This document shows, piece after piece, positions 7,932 to 16,835 of a DNA stretch of 64,000 nt; the stretch's first letter is position 1, and each line of letters begins with the position of its first letter. Both the position numbers and the translations under genes were made by a program. Source of the DNA: an uncultured Collinsella sp. (GTDB lineage Bacteria; Actinomycetota; Coriobacteriia; Coriobacteriales; Coriobacteriaceae). The notes below the pieces were generated by a model. The model saw only the letters and a program-made list of their open reading frames with translations, made no database searches and had not been told where the DNA came from. The stretch covers positions 1 to 64,000 of the forward strand of contig CABQJJ010000005.1 of the NCBI GenBank assembly GCA_902464485.1, given 5' to 3'.

Positions 7932-8972
7932 TTACAGTTCGACGAGCTGGCCGGTCTCGGCGGCCTCCTTGATGGCGTTGAGAAGCGTGAGCGTCTTGAC
8001 GTTATCGGCGGGGGTCACGACGGGCTCAACTTCGCGGCGGACGACCTTCACAAAGTGCTTGAGTTGCATCTTGTGCGGCAGCGCCGGGTCGACGGCCGGA
8101 ATCTCCATCTGCAGCGGCTTGTGCCAGTTGGAGGCGCCGTCGTAGGAGAACTGGTGCAGGCGGGGCAGCGACAGGGCGCCCAAGGTACCTCCGATAAAGT
8201 AGGCGTCGGCGTCGAAGGGACGGTACTGCGGGTCCTCGCGGGCGGTCGCCTCCCAGTTCCAGGGGCTGGCGGTGGCGTCGGAGATGGTCATGCTCGCGAG
8301 CGCGCCATCCGCAAAGCGGACGTTGACCACGGCGGAGTCCTCGGTCTCAAAACCGCGGGCGGCGCTGGACTGCATGCCCTGGACGGCGACAGGCTCGCCC
8401 AGCAGGTAGCGGAGCAGGTCGACGTCGTGCACCAGGTTGACCAGGATCGGGCCGGCACCCTTCTTGCGACGCCACTCGACATCGAAGTACTCGTCATTCT
8501 TATAGATCATGTAGTGGAAGCTCGACACGGTGAGCTTGCCCAGCTCGCCGGACTCGATGATCTCCTTGGCCTTGTTGACGAAGGGGTTGTGGCGACGGTG
8601 CTGACCCACGAGCACGGGCACGCCGGCGGTCTCGGCCTCGGCGGCAAAGGCCTGGGCATCCTCAAGATCGTTGGAGATCGGCTTTTCGACCAACGGCACG
8701 ATGTTGCGCTTGATGGCCTCGCGGGCAACGCCCAGATGCAGGTCGTTGGGGGTGGCGATAATGACGGCCTCGGGCTTGACCTCGTCCATCATCTGGGCGG
8801 GATCGGTATAAAACGGCACGCCGGCGGCCTCGGCCGTGGCGCGGGCGCCCTCAAAGGCGTCGGCGATGGCGACGAGCTCGGCTTCGGGCTCCTCGGTGAC
8901 AAAGCGGATGTGGTTGCGGCCCATGGCGCCGGCGCCGATAACGGCAATGCGGACGGGGTTGAGCTCAGACAT
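7932..8972 (-). CDS. Gfo/Idh/MocA-family NAD(P)-dependent oxidoreductase
   Basis: The 346-residue protein has an N-terminal Rossmann fold (RIAVIGAGAMGRNHIRF, with acidic residues at the end of the next strand), the conserved LVEKPISNDLEDA block with the catalytic Lys of EKP, and a C-terminal alpha/beta domain with VNLVHDVDLLRYLLGEP. Members oxidise or reduce sugars, inositols or related polyols. The substrate is not evident. It is the last gene of a minus-strand set with an MFS transporter and an SDR dehydrogenase, suggesting uptake plus two oxidoreductive steps on one carbohydrate-like compound. AAGGAGT precedes the ATG. Confidence 0.88.
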   Translation of the reverse strand: MSELNPVRIAVIGAGAMGRNHIRFVTEEPEAELVAIADAFEGARATAEAAGVPFYTDPAQMMDEVKPEAVIIATPNDLHLGVAREAIKRNIVPLVEKPISNDLEDAQAFAAEAETAGVPVLVGQHRRHNPFVNKAKEIIESGELGKLTVSSFHYMIYKNDEYFDVEWRRKKGAGPILVNLVHDVDLLRYLLGEPVAVQGMQSSAARGFETEDSAVVNVRFADGALASMTISDATASPWNWEATAREDPQYRPFDADAYFIGGTLGALSLPRLHQFSYDGASNWHKPLQMEIPAVDPALPHKMQLKHFVKVVRREVEPVVTPADNVKTLTLLNAIKEAAETGQLVEL

Positions 8973-9003
8973 TTCGACTCCTTAATACTGGGGACCGGTG
9001 AAA

Positions 9004-9032
9004 TGTGACAAAGGGACAGTCCCTTTGTCGCA
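9004..9032. repeat. Palindromic repeat, GACAAAGGGA family, copy 1
   Basis: GACAAAGGGA-CAG-TCCCTTTGTC is a perfect palindrome with short flanking pairing, inside the 69-base gap between the MFS and Gfo genes of one operon. The same core occurs at 38718-38750, and a partial copy at 45373-45396. Confidence 0.85.
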
Positions 9033-9041
9033 TCGGTACAA

Positions 9042-10298
9042 CTAGGCGGACTTCTTCTTGCTGTCGGAGACCATCATGTAGACGGTGAGCACGACGGCGA
9101 TGGCGGCGATCACGATGGCGCCGTAGAAGGACTGCTGGTAGGCGGCGCTGCCGGCCTCGGCGTGATACAGCACGGCGGTGATGGGCTGGCTGATCCAGGT
9201 AGAGGCGGCGTAGCCCAAAAACATGATGCCGTAGTTGACGCCGATGTTGCTGGTGCCAAAGGCGCCACCGGTGAGCGGCGGGTAGATGACGAGCAGGGCG
9301 CCAAAGCTAAAGCCGAGCAGGGCGAGCGCAACAAAGAACATGGCCTGCGTAAAGCTCATCGACATGATGACGAGTGCGACGATGGTGACGACAAGGCTGA
9401 TGAGCAGCGACTTGTAGGCGCCGAGCTTGTCGATGATCTGGCCAAAGGACAGACGGCCGACCAGGTTGGCGCAGGTGTTGACGGAGACGACCACGCCGCC
9501 GAGGGCGACAGCCGCGGCGCTCGTGGGGTCGGCGAAGAGCTGGACGGCGGCGATGGAGGCAACCTTGCCCACGAGCAGGGTGCCCGCGGTGGCGGCAAAG
9601 GCGAAGGTGACGATGAGGACCCAGAAGCGCGGGGTCCTGACCATCTCGCCCGGGGTGAGGTCGCCGAAGGTACCGGCGTGCGCGCCGCCCTTGGGGGCCT
9701 CGAAGCCCTCGGGCAACCAACCGGCCTCGGGGGCCTTCAGGAACAGGGCGGAGGCGGCGATCGTCACAAAGAAGATGACGCCGAGTGCCTTAAGGGCGCC
9801 AAAGATGCCCAGGCTCGGAATGAGCAGCGAGGCGAGCACCGGGGACAACACGGCGGGGCCGGCGGTCGAAGCGGCCAGGGTGATGCCGGAGGCGAGACCC
9901 TTCTTGTCGATGAACCACTTTTGGCCGGTGGTGAGCGCCGGGTTGTAGCCCAGGCCGTTGCCGACGGCGGCGACGAGCGAGAACCACAGGTAGAACTGCC
10001 ACGGCTCGGTGACGGTGCCGGACATGAACCAGCCAACGCCGTAGCACACGGCGGCGGCGATCACGACGTTGCGGGGACCGATCTTATCGGAGATGCGACC
10101 GGCGAAGATGCCCGTCACGGCCATGATGGTCTGAAAGACCGGGAAAGCCCAGGTGAGGGCGCTGGACCACTCGGGGTAGACGGCGAGCAGGTTCTTGCTT
10201 ACGACGGAATACAGAGCGATGGAGCTAATGAAGAACATGGTGACGCACGCGGCGGAAAGCACGACGGCGCGACCCTTGTTGGAGTTGGTGGAAGCCAT
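9042..10298 (-). CDS. MFS transporter, OFA (oxalate/formate antiporter-like) type
   Basis: The 418-residue protein has about twelve hydrophobic segments and an MFS loop 2-3 signature (GRISDKIGPRNVV), repeated in degenerate form in the second half (GRLSFGQIIDKLGAYK). Its GLGYNPALTTGQKWFIDKKGLASG segment resembles the OFA subfamily, whose members move organic acids and related anions. The start at 10298 (MASTNSNKG) is chosen as the first plausible cytoplasmic N-terminus; the extra upstream residues of a longer reading look non-native. It lies between the Gfo and SDR genes, so it probably imports their substrate. The Lys-rich end is cytoplasmic. Confidence 0.85.
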   Translation of the reverse strand: MASTNSNKGRAVVLSAACVTMFFISSIALYSVVSKNLLAVYPEWSSALTWAFPVFQTIMAVTGIFAGRISDKIGPRNVVIAAAVCYGVGWFMSGTVTEPWQFYLWFSLVAAVGNGLGYNPALTTGQKWFIDKKGLASGITLAASTAGPAVLSPVLASLLIPSLGIFGALKALGVIFFVTIAASALFLKAPEAGWLPEGFEAPKGGAHAGTFGDLTPGEMVRTPRFWVLIVTFAFAATAGTLLVGKVASIAAVQLFADPTSAAAVALGGVVVSVNTCANLVGRLSFGQIIDKLGAYKSLLISLVVTIVALVIMSMSFTQAMFFVALALLGFSFGALLVIYPPLTGGAFGTSNIGVNYGIMFLGYAASTWISQPITAVLYHAEAGSAAYQQSFYGAIVIAAIAVVLTVYMMVSDSKKKSA

Positions 10299-10364
10299 TG
10301 GACTCTTTCTAATCGATGCGCAGGGAGGGACGGGCGTCACCGCGAACCTCCCTGTCAGGCTGGT

Positions 10365-11246
10365 TTACTGGTCAGTCGGCTTTGCGACGCCGGACTCGTC
10401 GGACCAAAGCTCGACGCCCTTGTTCTTGAGGTAGTTGTCGGCAAAGGCGCGACGGCCGCCGGGCTTGGCGGTGAGGTCGCCCATCATGTTGGAGAAGCCG
10501 CCATCGACCTTGATGGCGTCGCCGGTGGTAAAGTCCGAGCGCTTGGACGCCAGGAACATCACGGCGTTGGCGATATCGCTGACCTCGCCGATGCGGCGCG
10601 TGGCGATCAGGCGGCTGCGGCTCTTTTCGACCTCGGGGTCGGCGTAAAAGCTCGCCGACATGGGGGTCTTGACAAAGCAGGGCTCGACGCAGTTGGAGCG
10701 CACGCCGTAGGGGCCCCACTCGGCGGCAAGCATCTTGGACATCATGTTGACGCCCGCCTTGGTGGAGCTGTACACGCCCGAGAACGTCTCGGGGGAGTGG
10801 CTGGCGACGGTCGAGATGTGCACCAGGCGGCCCTGGCCGGCCTTGATCATCTCGCGACCAAAGCGCTGCGAGGTGATGAAGTAGCCGGTGAGGTTGACGT
10901 TGATGACCTCGTTCCAGTCACTCAGCGGCAGGTCCTCCATAGCTGCGAAGCGCAGGATGCCAGCGGTGTTGACGAGGACGTCGACGCGGCCGAAGTCGGC
11001 GATGGTGGCGTCGACGGCGGCCTGAACCTCGGTCTCGTCGGTGGCGTTCATCTTGTAGCCCTCGGCGTGGATACCAAACTCGGCGGCGAGGTCGGCAGCT
11101 GCGGCTTTGACCTTCTCCTCGTCCAGGTCGAGCAGGACGACGTTGGCGCCGTTGCGGGCGAACTCGCGGCAAATCTCGACGCCCATACCGCCGAGTGCGC
11201 CGGTCACGGCGCAGACATCGCCCTCGAGCTTAAGCCAATTGCTCAT
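10365..11246 (-). CDS. Short-chain dehydrogenase/reductase (SDR)
   Basis: This is a classical SDR of 293 residues: the TGALGGMG nucleotide-binding loop near residue 16, NTAGI in place of the usual NNAG, the catalytic Ser in HISTVASHSP, and the YSSTK active-site Tyr/Lys. An acidic LLDLDEEK at the end of strand 2 suggests NAD(H) preference. The C-terminus carries about 30 residues beyond the usual 250-260 core. It is the first gene of the operon (SDR, MFS, Gfo), with GAAGGGAAG before its ATG. The substrate could be a sugar acid, polyol or steroid-like alcohol; the sequence does not decide. Confidence 0.88.
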   Translation of the reverse strand: MSNWLKLEGDVCAVTGALGGMGVEICREFARNGANVVLLDLDEEKVKAAAADLAAEFGIHAEGYKMNATDETEVQAAVDATIADFGRVDVLVNTAGILRFAAMEDLPLSDWNEVINVNLTGYFITSQRFGREMIKAGQGRLVHISTVASHSPETFSGVYSSTKAGVNMMSKMLAAEWGPYGVRSNCVEPCFVKTPMSASFYADPEVEKSRSRLIATRRIGEVSDIANAVMFLASKRSDFTTGDAIKVDGGFSNMMGDLTAKPGGRRAFADNYLKNKGVELWSDESGVAKPTDQ

Positions 11247-11315
11247 AGGAACTTCCCTTCTTGTGCCTCCCTGTGGGCCGCTCTCATTAATCGACCCACG
11301 TGGTTTTCGCTGGTT

Positions 11316-11344
11316 ATCGTATGCTTTGCATTTACGCAGGTGAA
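11316..11344 (-). promoter_or_regulatory. Predicted promoter of the SDR-MFS-Gfo operon
   Basis: On the minus strand TTCACC (11339-11344) and TACGAT (11316-11321) are separated by 17 bases and lie about 70 bases before the SDR start. The -35 box is poor, as expected of an activator-dependent promoter. Confidence 0.45.
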
Positions 11345-11362
11345 TTGCATATTTGTTAGAAT

Positions 11363-11385
11363 GGTGTTAACCGTAGGTTTACACC
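11363..11385. promoter_or_regulatory. Probable LysR-regulator binding palindrome
   Basis: GGTGTTAACC-GTA-GGTTTACACC pairs at 9 of 10 positions. It lies between the divergent SDR and LysR genes, centred about 65 bases upstream of the predicted start of the SDR transcript. That is the usual recognition-site position for LysR-type activators. Confidence 0.6.
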
Positions 11386-11479
11386 GTGCGATGCAGTTTA
11401 TGCTCAATTGAGCGCGTAACCTGCGAAAACGACCCCCTGTGGCGCCATGTTGCCACGGGCGCGAAAACAGGAGATTGAC

Positions 11480-12358
11480 GTGTACGATCGACGACTTGAG
11501 GCCATATCGGCCGCCGCAGAGCTGGGAAGCTTCTCGCGTGCGGCGGCAAAACTGCGCGTGTCGACCCCGGCGCTCGTCAAACAGGTGTCGGGCTTCGAGG
11601 CCGAGTTTGGCATCACGCTGTTCGAGCGCTCGCATTCGGGCGTCAAGGTGACGCCGGCGGGTGCGCTGCTGGTGGACGACGCGCGCTCGATCATGCGCCA
11701 ATCCGAGGACGCGCTGCGCCGTGCCCGACGCGCGGCGGGCGATGGCGGTGCCGTGCGCCTGGGCGTATCGATGATGTGCCCGGGGCGCCAAACGCTGTCG
11801 ATGTGGTCGGGCATCCACGATCTGGAACCGTCGCTGCGATTTGAGATCGTGCCGGTAAGCGACCTCTACGACGAGCGTGAGACCGTCATGCGCAGCCTTG
11901 GTCGCGAGGTGGATGTGGTGCAGTCGAGTTTTTCTACCCCACGCTGGGGCGATGCCTGCCAAAAGTTCCGCATCGTTACCGTGCCGTTTTATATCGACGT
12001 GCCGCGCACGAGCCCGCTTGCGCGCAAGAACCGTATTTCGATCGCCGACTTGGAGGGTATGCGTCTGCGCGTACTGCGCCACGGCAACGACGCCATGGAC
12101 AGCCTGCGCATCGACCTTTTGGCCGACGGCGGCGTGGACGTGATCGACGTGGATAGCTTCGACTTTGCGCTCTTTAACGAGGCGGAGGAAAGGGGCGACG
12201 CGGTGCTCACCTGCGGCGCATGGTCGGGGGTGCACCCGGCCTTTGTGGGCGTGCCGTTCCTCTGCGGCCGCGAGGTGCCGGTCTATTTGCACTACCCGCT
12301 CGAGCCAACCCTCCAAGTACAAAAATTCGTCAACGCCATGGCCCAACTCCTCAACTAG
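11480..12358 (+). CDS. LysR-family transcriptional regulator
   Basis: The protein has 292 residues with an N-terminal helix-turn-helix (LEAISAAAELGSFSRAAAKL, then TPALVKQVSGFEAEFGITLFER) and a C-terminal substrate-binding fold (VRLGVSMMCPGRQTL onward) that senses a small molecule. I choose the GTG at 11480: AGGAGA lies about 5 bases before it and VYDRRLEAI begins the usual short N-terminus. An upstream in-frame ATG at 11447 would add 11 residues. It is divergent from the SDR-MFS-Gfo operon, with a near-perfect palindrome between them, so it very likely controls that operon and itself. Confidence 0.88.
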   Translation: MYDRRLEAISAAAELGSFSRAAAKLRVSTPALVKQVSGFEAEFGITLFERSHSGVKVTPAGALLVDDARSIMRQSEDALRRARRAAGDGGAVRLGVSMMCPGRQTLSMWSGIHDLEPSLRFEIVPVSDLYDERETVMRSLGREVDVVQSSFSTPRWGDACQKFRIVTVPFYIDVPRTSPLARKNRISIADLEGMRLRVLRHGNDAMDSLRIDLLADGGVDVIDVDSFDFALFNEAEERGDAVLTCGAWSGVHPAFVGVPFLCGREVPVYLHYPLEPTLQVQKFVNAMAQLLN

Positions 12359-12396
12359 CTCATTTGGGACGGGGCTTTTTTAGCTATTTACAAAAC

Positions 12397-12430
12397 GAGG
12401 CCCTGGCCAAACAGCCAGGGCCTCACAAAC
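12397..12430. terminator. Bidirectional terminator after the LysR gene
   Basis: GAGGCCCTGGC-N6-GCCAGGGCCTC is a perfect 11-bp stem. A-rich bases precede it, giving CGTTTTG on the minus strand, and ACAAACTTTT follows on the plus strand. Confidence 0.75.
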
Positions 12431-12467
12431 TTTTATTCCGTTCTAAATGACGGGCTGATCGCGCGCA

Positions 12468-12576
12468 GGAGGGCGCCCCGGGGACGGGCGGGGTATTTCC
12501 TCCGCGCGCAGTTTCGCAGCGCAGCGAGAATGTTTGAGCACGGAGGAATTACCCCGCCGCCCGCGGGGCGCCCTCC
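12468..12576. repeat. 109-bp GC-rich inverted repeat
   Basis: Arms of about 37 bases (GGAGGGCGCCCCG... and its near complement, with only a few mismatches) flank a loop with CGCAGCGCAGCGAGAATG. It sits between the LysR gene and the downstream end of the ABC exporter operon, in a 230-base gene-free gap. The design is like that of the hairpin at 5136-5207. Confidence 0.75.
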
Positions 12577-12590
12577 GTCAGTGACCGGTC

Positions 12591-14510
12591 CTACTCCAGC
12601 TCAAACGCTCCGGTGTAGAGCTGGTAGTAATACCCGCGCTTGGCGATCAGCTCGTCGTGGTTGCCGCGTTCGATGATGCGGCCGTGGTCCAGACAGATGA
12701 TTGCGTCGGAGTTGCGCACGGTGGACAGGCGGTGCGCGATGACAAACGTCGTGCGGCCTTCCATGAGCTTGTCCATGCCCGCCTGCACGATGGCCTCGGT
12801 GCGGGTGTCGATGCTCGACGTGGCCTCGTCCAGAATCATTGCCGGCGGATCGGCGACGGCGGCGCGCGCGATCGAAATCAGCTGGCGCTGGCCTTGCGAC
12901 AGCTGGGCGCCGTTGCCGGTGAGCATGGTGTCGTAGCCGTCGGGCAGGCGGGTGATAAAGTCGTCTGCGCCCGCGAGCTTGGCCGCTGCGATGCACTCCT
13001 CGTCGGTGGCGTCCAGGTTGCCGTAGCGGATGTTGTCCATCACGGTGCCGGTGAACAGGTTCACGTCCTGCAGCACGACGCCCAGCGAGCGGCGCAGATC
13101 GGCCTTGCGGATCTTATTGACGTTGATGCCGTCGTAGCGAATCTTGCCGTCGGCAATGTCATAGAAGCGGTTGATGAGGTTGGTGATGGTCGTCTTGCCG
13201 GCACCGGTGGCGCCGACAAACGCGACCTTCTGGCCCGGCTTGGCAAACACGGACACGCCGTGCAGCACCTCGTGGTCGGGCGTGTAGCCAAAGTCCACGT
13301 TGTCCATAACCAAGTCGCCGCGCAGCGGTACGTACTCGATCTCGCCGGTTGCGCGGTGCGGGTGTTTCCACGCCCACATGCCGGTGTGGTGGTCCGCCTC
13401 CTCGAACTCCCAAGTCTCGGGGTTCACCTGCGCGTTGACGAGTGTCACGTAGCCTTCGTCGGCCTCGGGCTTCTCGTCGATGAGCTCAAAGATGCGGTCG
13501 GCGCCGGCGAGGCCCATGACCACGGCGTTGATCTGCTGTGAGATCTGGCCGATCTGTCCGCAGAACTGCTTGGTCATGTTGAGGAACGGCACCACGACGG
13601 CGATGGACAGCGCCATGCCCGAGATGCTCAGGTTGGGCACGCCCAGCGCCAGGAAAATGCCGCCCGCCAGTGCGACCAGCACGTAGAGCAGGTTGCCCAG
13701 GTTCATAAGGATGGGCATGAGGATGTTGGCGTACATGTTGGCCTTCTGGGAGACCTCGAAGAGCTTTTCGTTGCGCTCGTCAAAATCGGCCTCGGCGGCA
13801 GACTCGTGGCAGAACGCCTTGACGACCTTCTGACCGTTCATGACTTCCTCGATATGGCCCTCGACCACGCCGAGCTCGGTCTGCTGCGCAATGAAGAAGC
13901 GCGCGGAGTTGGAGCCGAGCAGCTTGGTCATAAAGGTCATAAAGGCGACGCCGGCGATGATGACCAGGCACATCCACACGCTGTAGTACAGCATGATAAA
14001 GAACACCGTGACGATGATGATGATCGTCATGAGCAGGTTGGGCAGCGACTGGCTGATCATCTGACGCAGCGTGTCGATGTCGTTGGTGTAGTGGCTCATG
14101 ATATCGCCGCGCTGGTGCGTGTCGAAGTAGCGGATCGGCAGGTCCTGCATGCGGTTGAACATCATCTCGCGCAGCTTCTCGAGCGAGCCCTGCGTGACGA
14201 TAGCCATGGCGCGGTTCCAGAAGAGCGAGGACAGGACGCCGACGCCGTAGATGCAGGCGAGGGTGGTCACGAGCTGTGCGATCTTGGGCTGCGCGGCGTC
14301 CCAATCGCCCGACTGCCACGATTCGCTAATAATTTGCAGGGCGCTCTGCAGGAAGGTCGCGCCGATGGAGTTGATGATGGCGCAGAGCACCACGCCGGCG
14401 ACGACGAGGGGCAAAAGCACAGGATAGAAGCCAAAGAGCGTCTTGATGAGGCGCGACATGGTGCCGCCCTTGCGGTTGAGCGCGCGCTCGGCAGTCGTTG
14501 CCTTACTCAT
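12591..14510 (-). CDS. ABC exporter half-transporter, canonical NBD subunit
   Basis: The 639-residue protein fuses a six-helix membrane domain (RLIKTLFGFYPVLLPLVVAG onward, with RYFDTHQRGDIMSHYTND coupling region) to an ATPase domain: Walker A VGATGAGKTT, signature LSQGQRQ, Walker B MILDEATSSID with the catalytic Glu, and H-loop IAHRLS. A roughly 30-residue Trp/His-rich insertion (about 405-435) separates the domains. The start at 14510 overlaps the stop of the upstream ABC gene by 8 bases (ATGAGTAA), so the two are translationally coupled. It forms a heterodimer with that partner and probably exports drugs, lipids or peptides; the substrate is unknown. Confidence 0.9.
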   Translation of the reverse strand: MSKATTAERALNRKGGTMSRLIKTLFGFYPVLLPLVVAGVVLCAIINSIGATFLQSALQIISESWQSGDWDAAQPKIAQLVTTLACIYGVGVLSSLFWNRAMAIVTQGSLEKLREMMFNRMQDLPIRYFDTHQRGDIMSHYTNDIDTLRQMISQSLPNLLMTIIIIVTVFFIMLYYSVWMCLVIIAGVAFMTFMTKLLGSNSARFFIAQQTELGVVEGHIEEVMNGQKVVKAFCHESAAEADFDERNEKLFEVSQKANMYANILMPILMNLGNLLYVLVALAGGIFLALGVPNLSISGMALSIAVVVPFLNMTKQFCGQIGQISQQINAVVMGLAGADRIFELIDEKPEADEGYVTLVNAQVNPETWEFEEADHHTGMWAWKHPHRATGEIEYVPLRGDLVMDNVDFGYTPDHEVLHGVSVFAKPGQKVAFVGATGAGKTTITNLINRFYDIADGKIRYDGINVNKIRKADLRRSLGVVLQDVNLFTGTVMDNIRYGNLDATDEECIAAAKLAGADDFITRLPDGYDTMLTGNGAQLSQGQRQLISIARAAVADPPAMILDEATSSIDTRTEAIVQAGMDKLMEGRTTFVIAHRLSTVRNSDAIICLDHGRIIERGNHDELIAKRGYYYQLYTGAFELE

Positions 14511-16317
14511 GTGCCTCGCCTCCTTCCTGGGTCTGAGCTTGCGTTGCGGATGCCTCGGTGTCGGCCTCGACGGCCCCTTCGCCCTCGGCAGACATCTTGT
14601 TTTGCGAGGTAAAGGTCTCGCGGTAGATCTCGCTCGTCTTAAGCAGCTCGTCATGGTTGCCGATCTGCGCGATACGGCCGCCCTCCATGACGATGATGCG
14701 GTCTGCGTCCTGCACGGAGCTGATGCGCTGGGCGATGATGAGCTTGGTCGTGTTGGGCAGATAGCTTGCCAGGCCTGCGCGAATCTTGGCGTCGGTCTTG
14801 GTGTCGACGGCGCTGGTGGAGTCGTCCAGGATCAAGATCTTGGGGCGGCGCAGCAGGGCACGCGCAATGCACAGGCGCTGCTTCTGACCGCCCGAAACAT
14901 TAGAGCCGCCCTGCTCAATCCAGGTGTCGTAGCCCTTGGGGAAGCCGTCGACAAACTCATCGGCGCAGGCCAGATGTGCCGCCTCGCGGACTTCCTCGTC
15001 GGTGGCGTTCGGGTCGCCCCAACGCAGATTCTCGGCGATGGTGCCGCTAAACAGCACGTTTTTCTGCAGCACCATGGCGACCTGGTGGCGCAGCGCGTCC
15101 AGGTCGTAGTCGCGCACGTCCACGCCGCCCACGCGCACAGCGCCTTCGGTGGTGTCGTACAGGCGGGCGATGAGGTTAACGAGCGTGGACTTGGCCGAGC
15201 CGGTGCCGCCGATGATGCCGATGGTCTCGCCGCTCGTAATGTGCAGGTCGATATCGTCGAGCGCCTGGCGTTTCGCATGCGCGGAATACTTAAAGCTCAC
15301 GTGGTCAAAGTCGATGGAACCGTCGGCAACCTCGAGCACGGGCTCGGCGGGATTGGCGATCGTGGGCTCGGCGGCCAGCACCTCGGCAATGCGGTGTGCC
15401 GATTCGTCGGCCATGGTCACCATGACAAAGATCATCGACAGCTGCATCAGGCTCATGAGAATCTGGAAACCATAGGTAAAGGTCGAGGAGAGCTGGCCCA
15501 CGTCGAACAGCGTGCCCTGGCTTGTGATGATGAGCTTGGAGCCCAGGTAGATGATGACGACAAACGCGCCGTTGACGCAGATGTTCATCATGGGGTTGTT
15601 AAAGGCGAGCAGCTTCTCGGCGCGGGTGAAGTCCATCTGGACGTCGCGCGCGGCGGTCGCGAACTTCTCCTTCTCAAAGTCTTCGCGCACGTAGCTCTTA
15701 ACCACGCGCATGCCGGTGACGTTTTCCTCGACGGACTCGTTAAGGGCATCGTACTTGTGGAACACGCGCGAGAAGATGGGGCGCACCTTAAAGATGATAA
15801 AGAACAGTCCAAAGCCCAGCAGCGGAATGATGACCAGGTAGACCATGGCGACGCTGCCGCCCATGATAAACGCCATGGTAAAGGCGAAGATCAATACCAG
15901 CGGCGCGCGCACGGCGATACGGATGATCATCATAAAGGCCTGCTGCACGTTGTTGATATCGGTGGTCAGGCGCGTGACGAGCGAGGAGCTCGAGAACTCA
16001 TCGATGTTGGCAAAGCTGAACGTCTGGATCTTGTAGAACAGGTCGTGACGCAGGTTCTTGGCGAAGCCGCAGCTCGCATGGCTGCAGGTGACGCCGGCCG
16101 CGGCGCCAAAAGCAAGCGACGTCAGCGCGATGAGCACCAAAAAGCCTGCGGTGGGAAGCATCTCGGCTACGGTGGCGCCGTCTTTGATGGCGTCGATCAG
16201 GTTGGCGGTGATAAATGGAATCAGCATCTCGCAGAGCACCTCGCCAAGCACGAGCAACGGCGTGGCAACAGTGACTTTCATATAGTCGCGGATGCTACCC
16301 ATGAGGGTTTTAATCAT
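14503..16317 (-). CDS. ABC exporter half-transporter, degenerate NBD subunit
   Basis: The 604-residue protein has a six-helix membrane domain and an ATPase domain with Walker A GGTGSAKST (Ala in place of the usual Gly before Lys), canonical signature VSGGQKQR, and Walker B ILILDDSTSAVD, where Asp replaces the catalytic Glu. Such a change marks the degenerate site of heterodimeric exporters (TM287/288 and BmrCD types), so the two subunits here complement each other. Its start overlaps the marR stop by 8 bases (ATGATTAA). The acidic, Ser/Thr-rich C-terminal tail is poorly conserved in appearance. Confidence 0.9.
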   Translation of the reverse strand: MIKTLMGSIRDYMKVTVATPLLVLGEVLCEMLIPFITANLIDAIKDGATVAEMLPTAGFLVLIALTSLAFGAAAGVTCSHASCGFAKNLRHDLFYKIQTFSFANIDEFSSSSLVTRLTTDINNVQQAFMMIIRIAVRAPLVLIFAFTMAFIMGGSVAMVYLVIIPLLGFGLFFIIFKVRPIFSRVFHKYDALNESVEENVTGMRVVKSYVREDFEKEKFATAARDVQMDFTRAEKLLAFNNPMMNICVNGAFVVIIYLGSKLIITSQGTLFDVGQLSSTFTYGFQILMSLMQLSMIFVMVTMADESAHRIAEVLAAEPTIANPAEPVLEVADGSIDFDHVSFKYSAHAKRQALDDIDLHITSGETIGIIGGTGSAKSTLVNLIARLYDTTEGAVRVGGVDVRDYDLDALRHQVAMVLQKNVLFSGTIAENLRWGDPNATDEEVREAAHLACADEFVDGFPKGYDTWIEQGGSNVSGGQKQRLCIARALLRRPKILILDDSTSAVDTKTDAKIRAGLASYLPNTTKLIIAQRISSVQDADRIIVMEGGRIAQIGNHDELLKTSEIYRETFTSQNKMSAEGEGAVEADTEASATQAQTQEGGEAHE

Positions 16318-16813
16318 CCAGTTCCTCCCAGGTTTTGCGGATTTTCTCGAGCATTTCGGCGAGCTGCTCGCGCTCGTCGTGGGTGAGCGCGCTAAAGGCT
16401 CGTTCTCTAAAGCGGATGCGGGCCGCCTGGTCGATGCGGGCGTTTTCCCGGCCGGTTTCGGTCAGGCGAATGGTGAGTTGCCGGCGGTCCTTGGGGTTAC
16501 GACTGCGCTCGATGAGGCCGTTGAGCTCGAGCTTGGACAGGATCTCGGAAAGCGACCCCGGCTTGAGGTCAAAGTGCATGCCGAGTTCCTGCTGCGACAT
16601 CTCGCCGCCGGGCTGCTTGGCCAGTAGGCAGATGATGGGCGCCTTGCCGGACACGCCTCCGCCATGAAAATGCATGTAATGGCCGCAAAAGCCCAGGCCG
16701 CTCAGGATGCGCTTGGCGAGTTTGTCTTCGGCGCTGACCGCTTCGGGTATGTCTACCGGTTGCGATGGGTCACCGCCGGGCTCATGCGGAAGGACGAGTG
16801 GATCAACACACAT
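16310..16813 (-). CDS. MarR-family transcriptional regulator
   Basis: The 167-residue protein carries a winged helix-turn-helix: MSQQELGMHFDLKPGSLSEILSKLELNGLIERSRNPKDRRQL, of which DRR is the wing typical of MarR. A roughly 50-residue N-terminal segment (Asp/Pro-rich, then HYMHFHGGG) precedes it. It is the first gene of a three-gene overlapping operon with both halves of an ABC exporter, so it likely represses the operon until a toxic ligand binds. An AAAGGAGC ribosome site precedes the ATG. Confidence 0.88.
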   Translation of the reverse strand: MCVDPLVLPHEPGGDPSQPVDIPEAVSAEDKLAKRILSGLGFCGHYMHFHGGGVSGKAPIICLLAKQPGGEMSQQELGMHFDLKPGSLSEILSKLELNGLIERSRNPKDRRQLTIRLTETGRENARIDQAARIRFRERAFSALTHDEREQLAEMLEKIRKTWEELDD

Positions 16814-16835
16814 ATCTAAGCTTTGCTCCTTTCTT

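Noticed and set aside
9162..11411. 749-codon plus-strand frame across the MFS and SDR genes.
   Set aside because: Antisense to two conserved genes and low-complexity Gly/Asp/His-rich translation.
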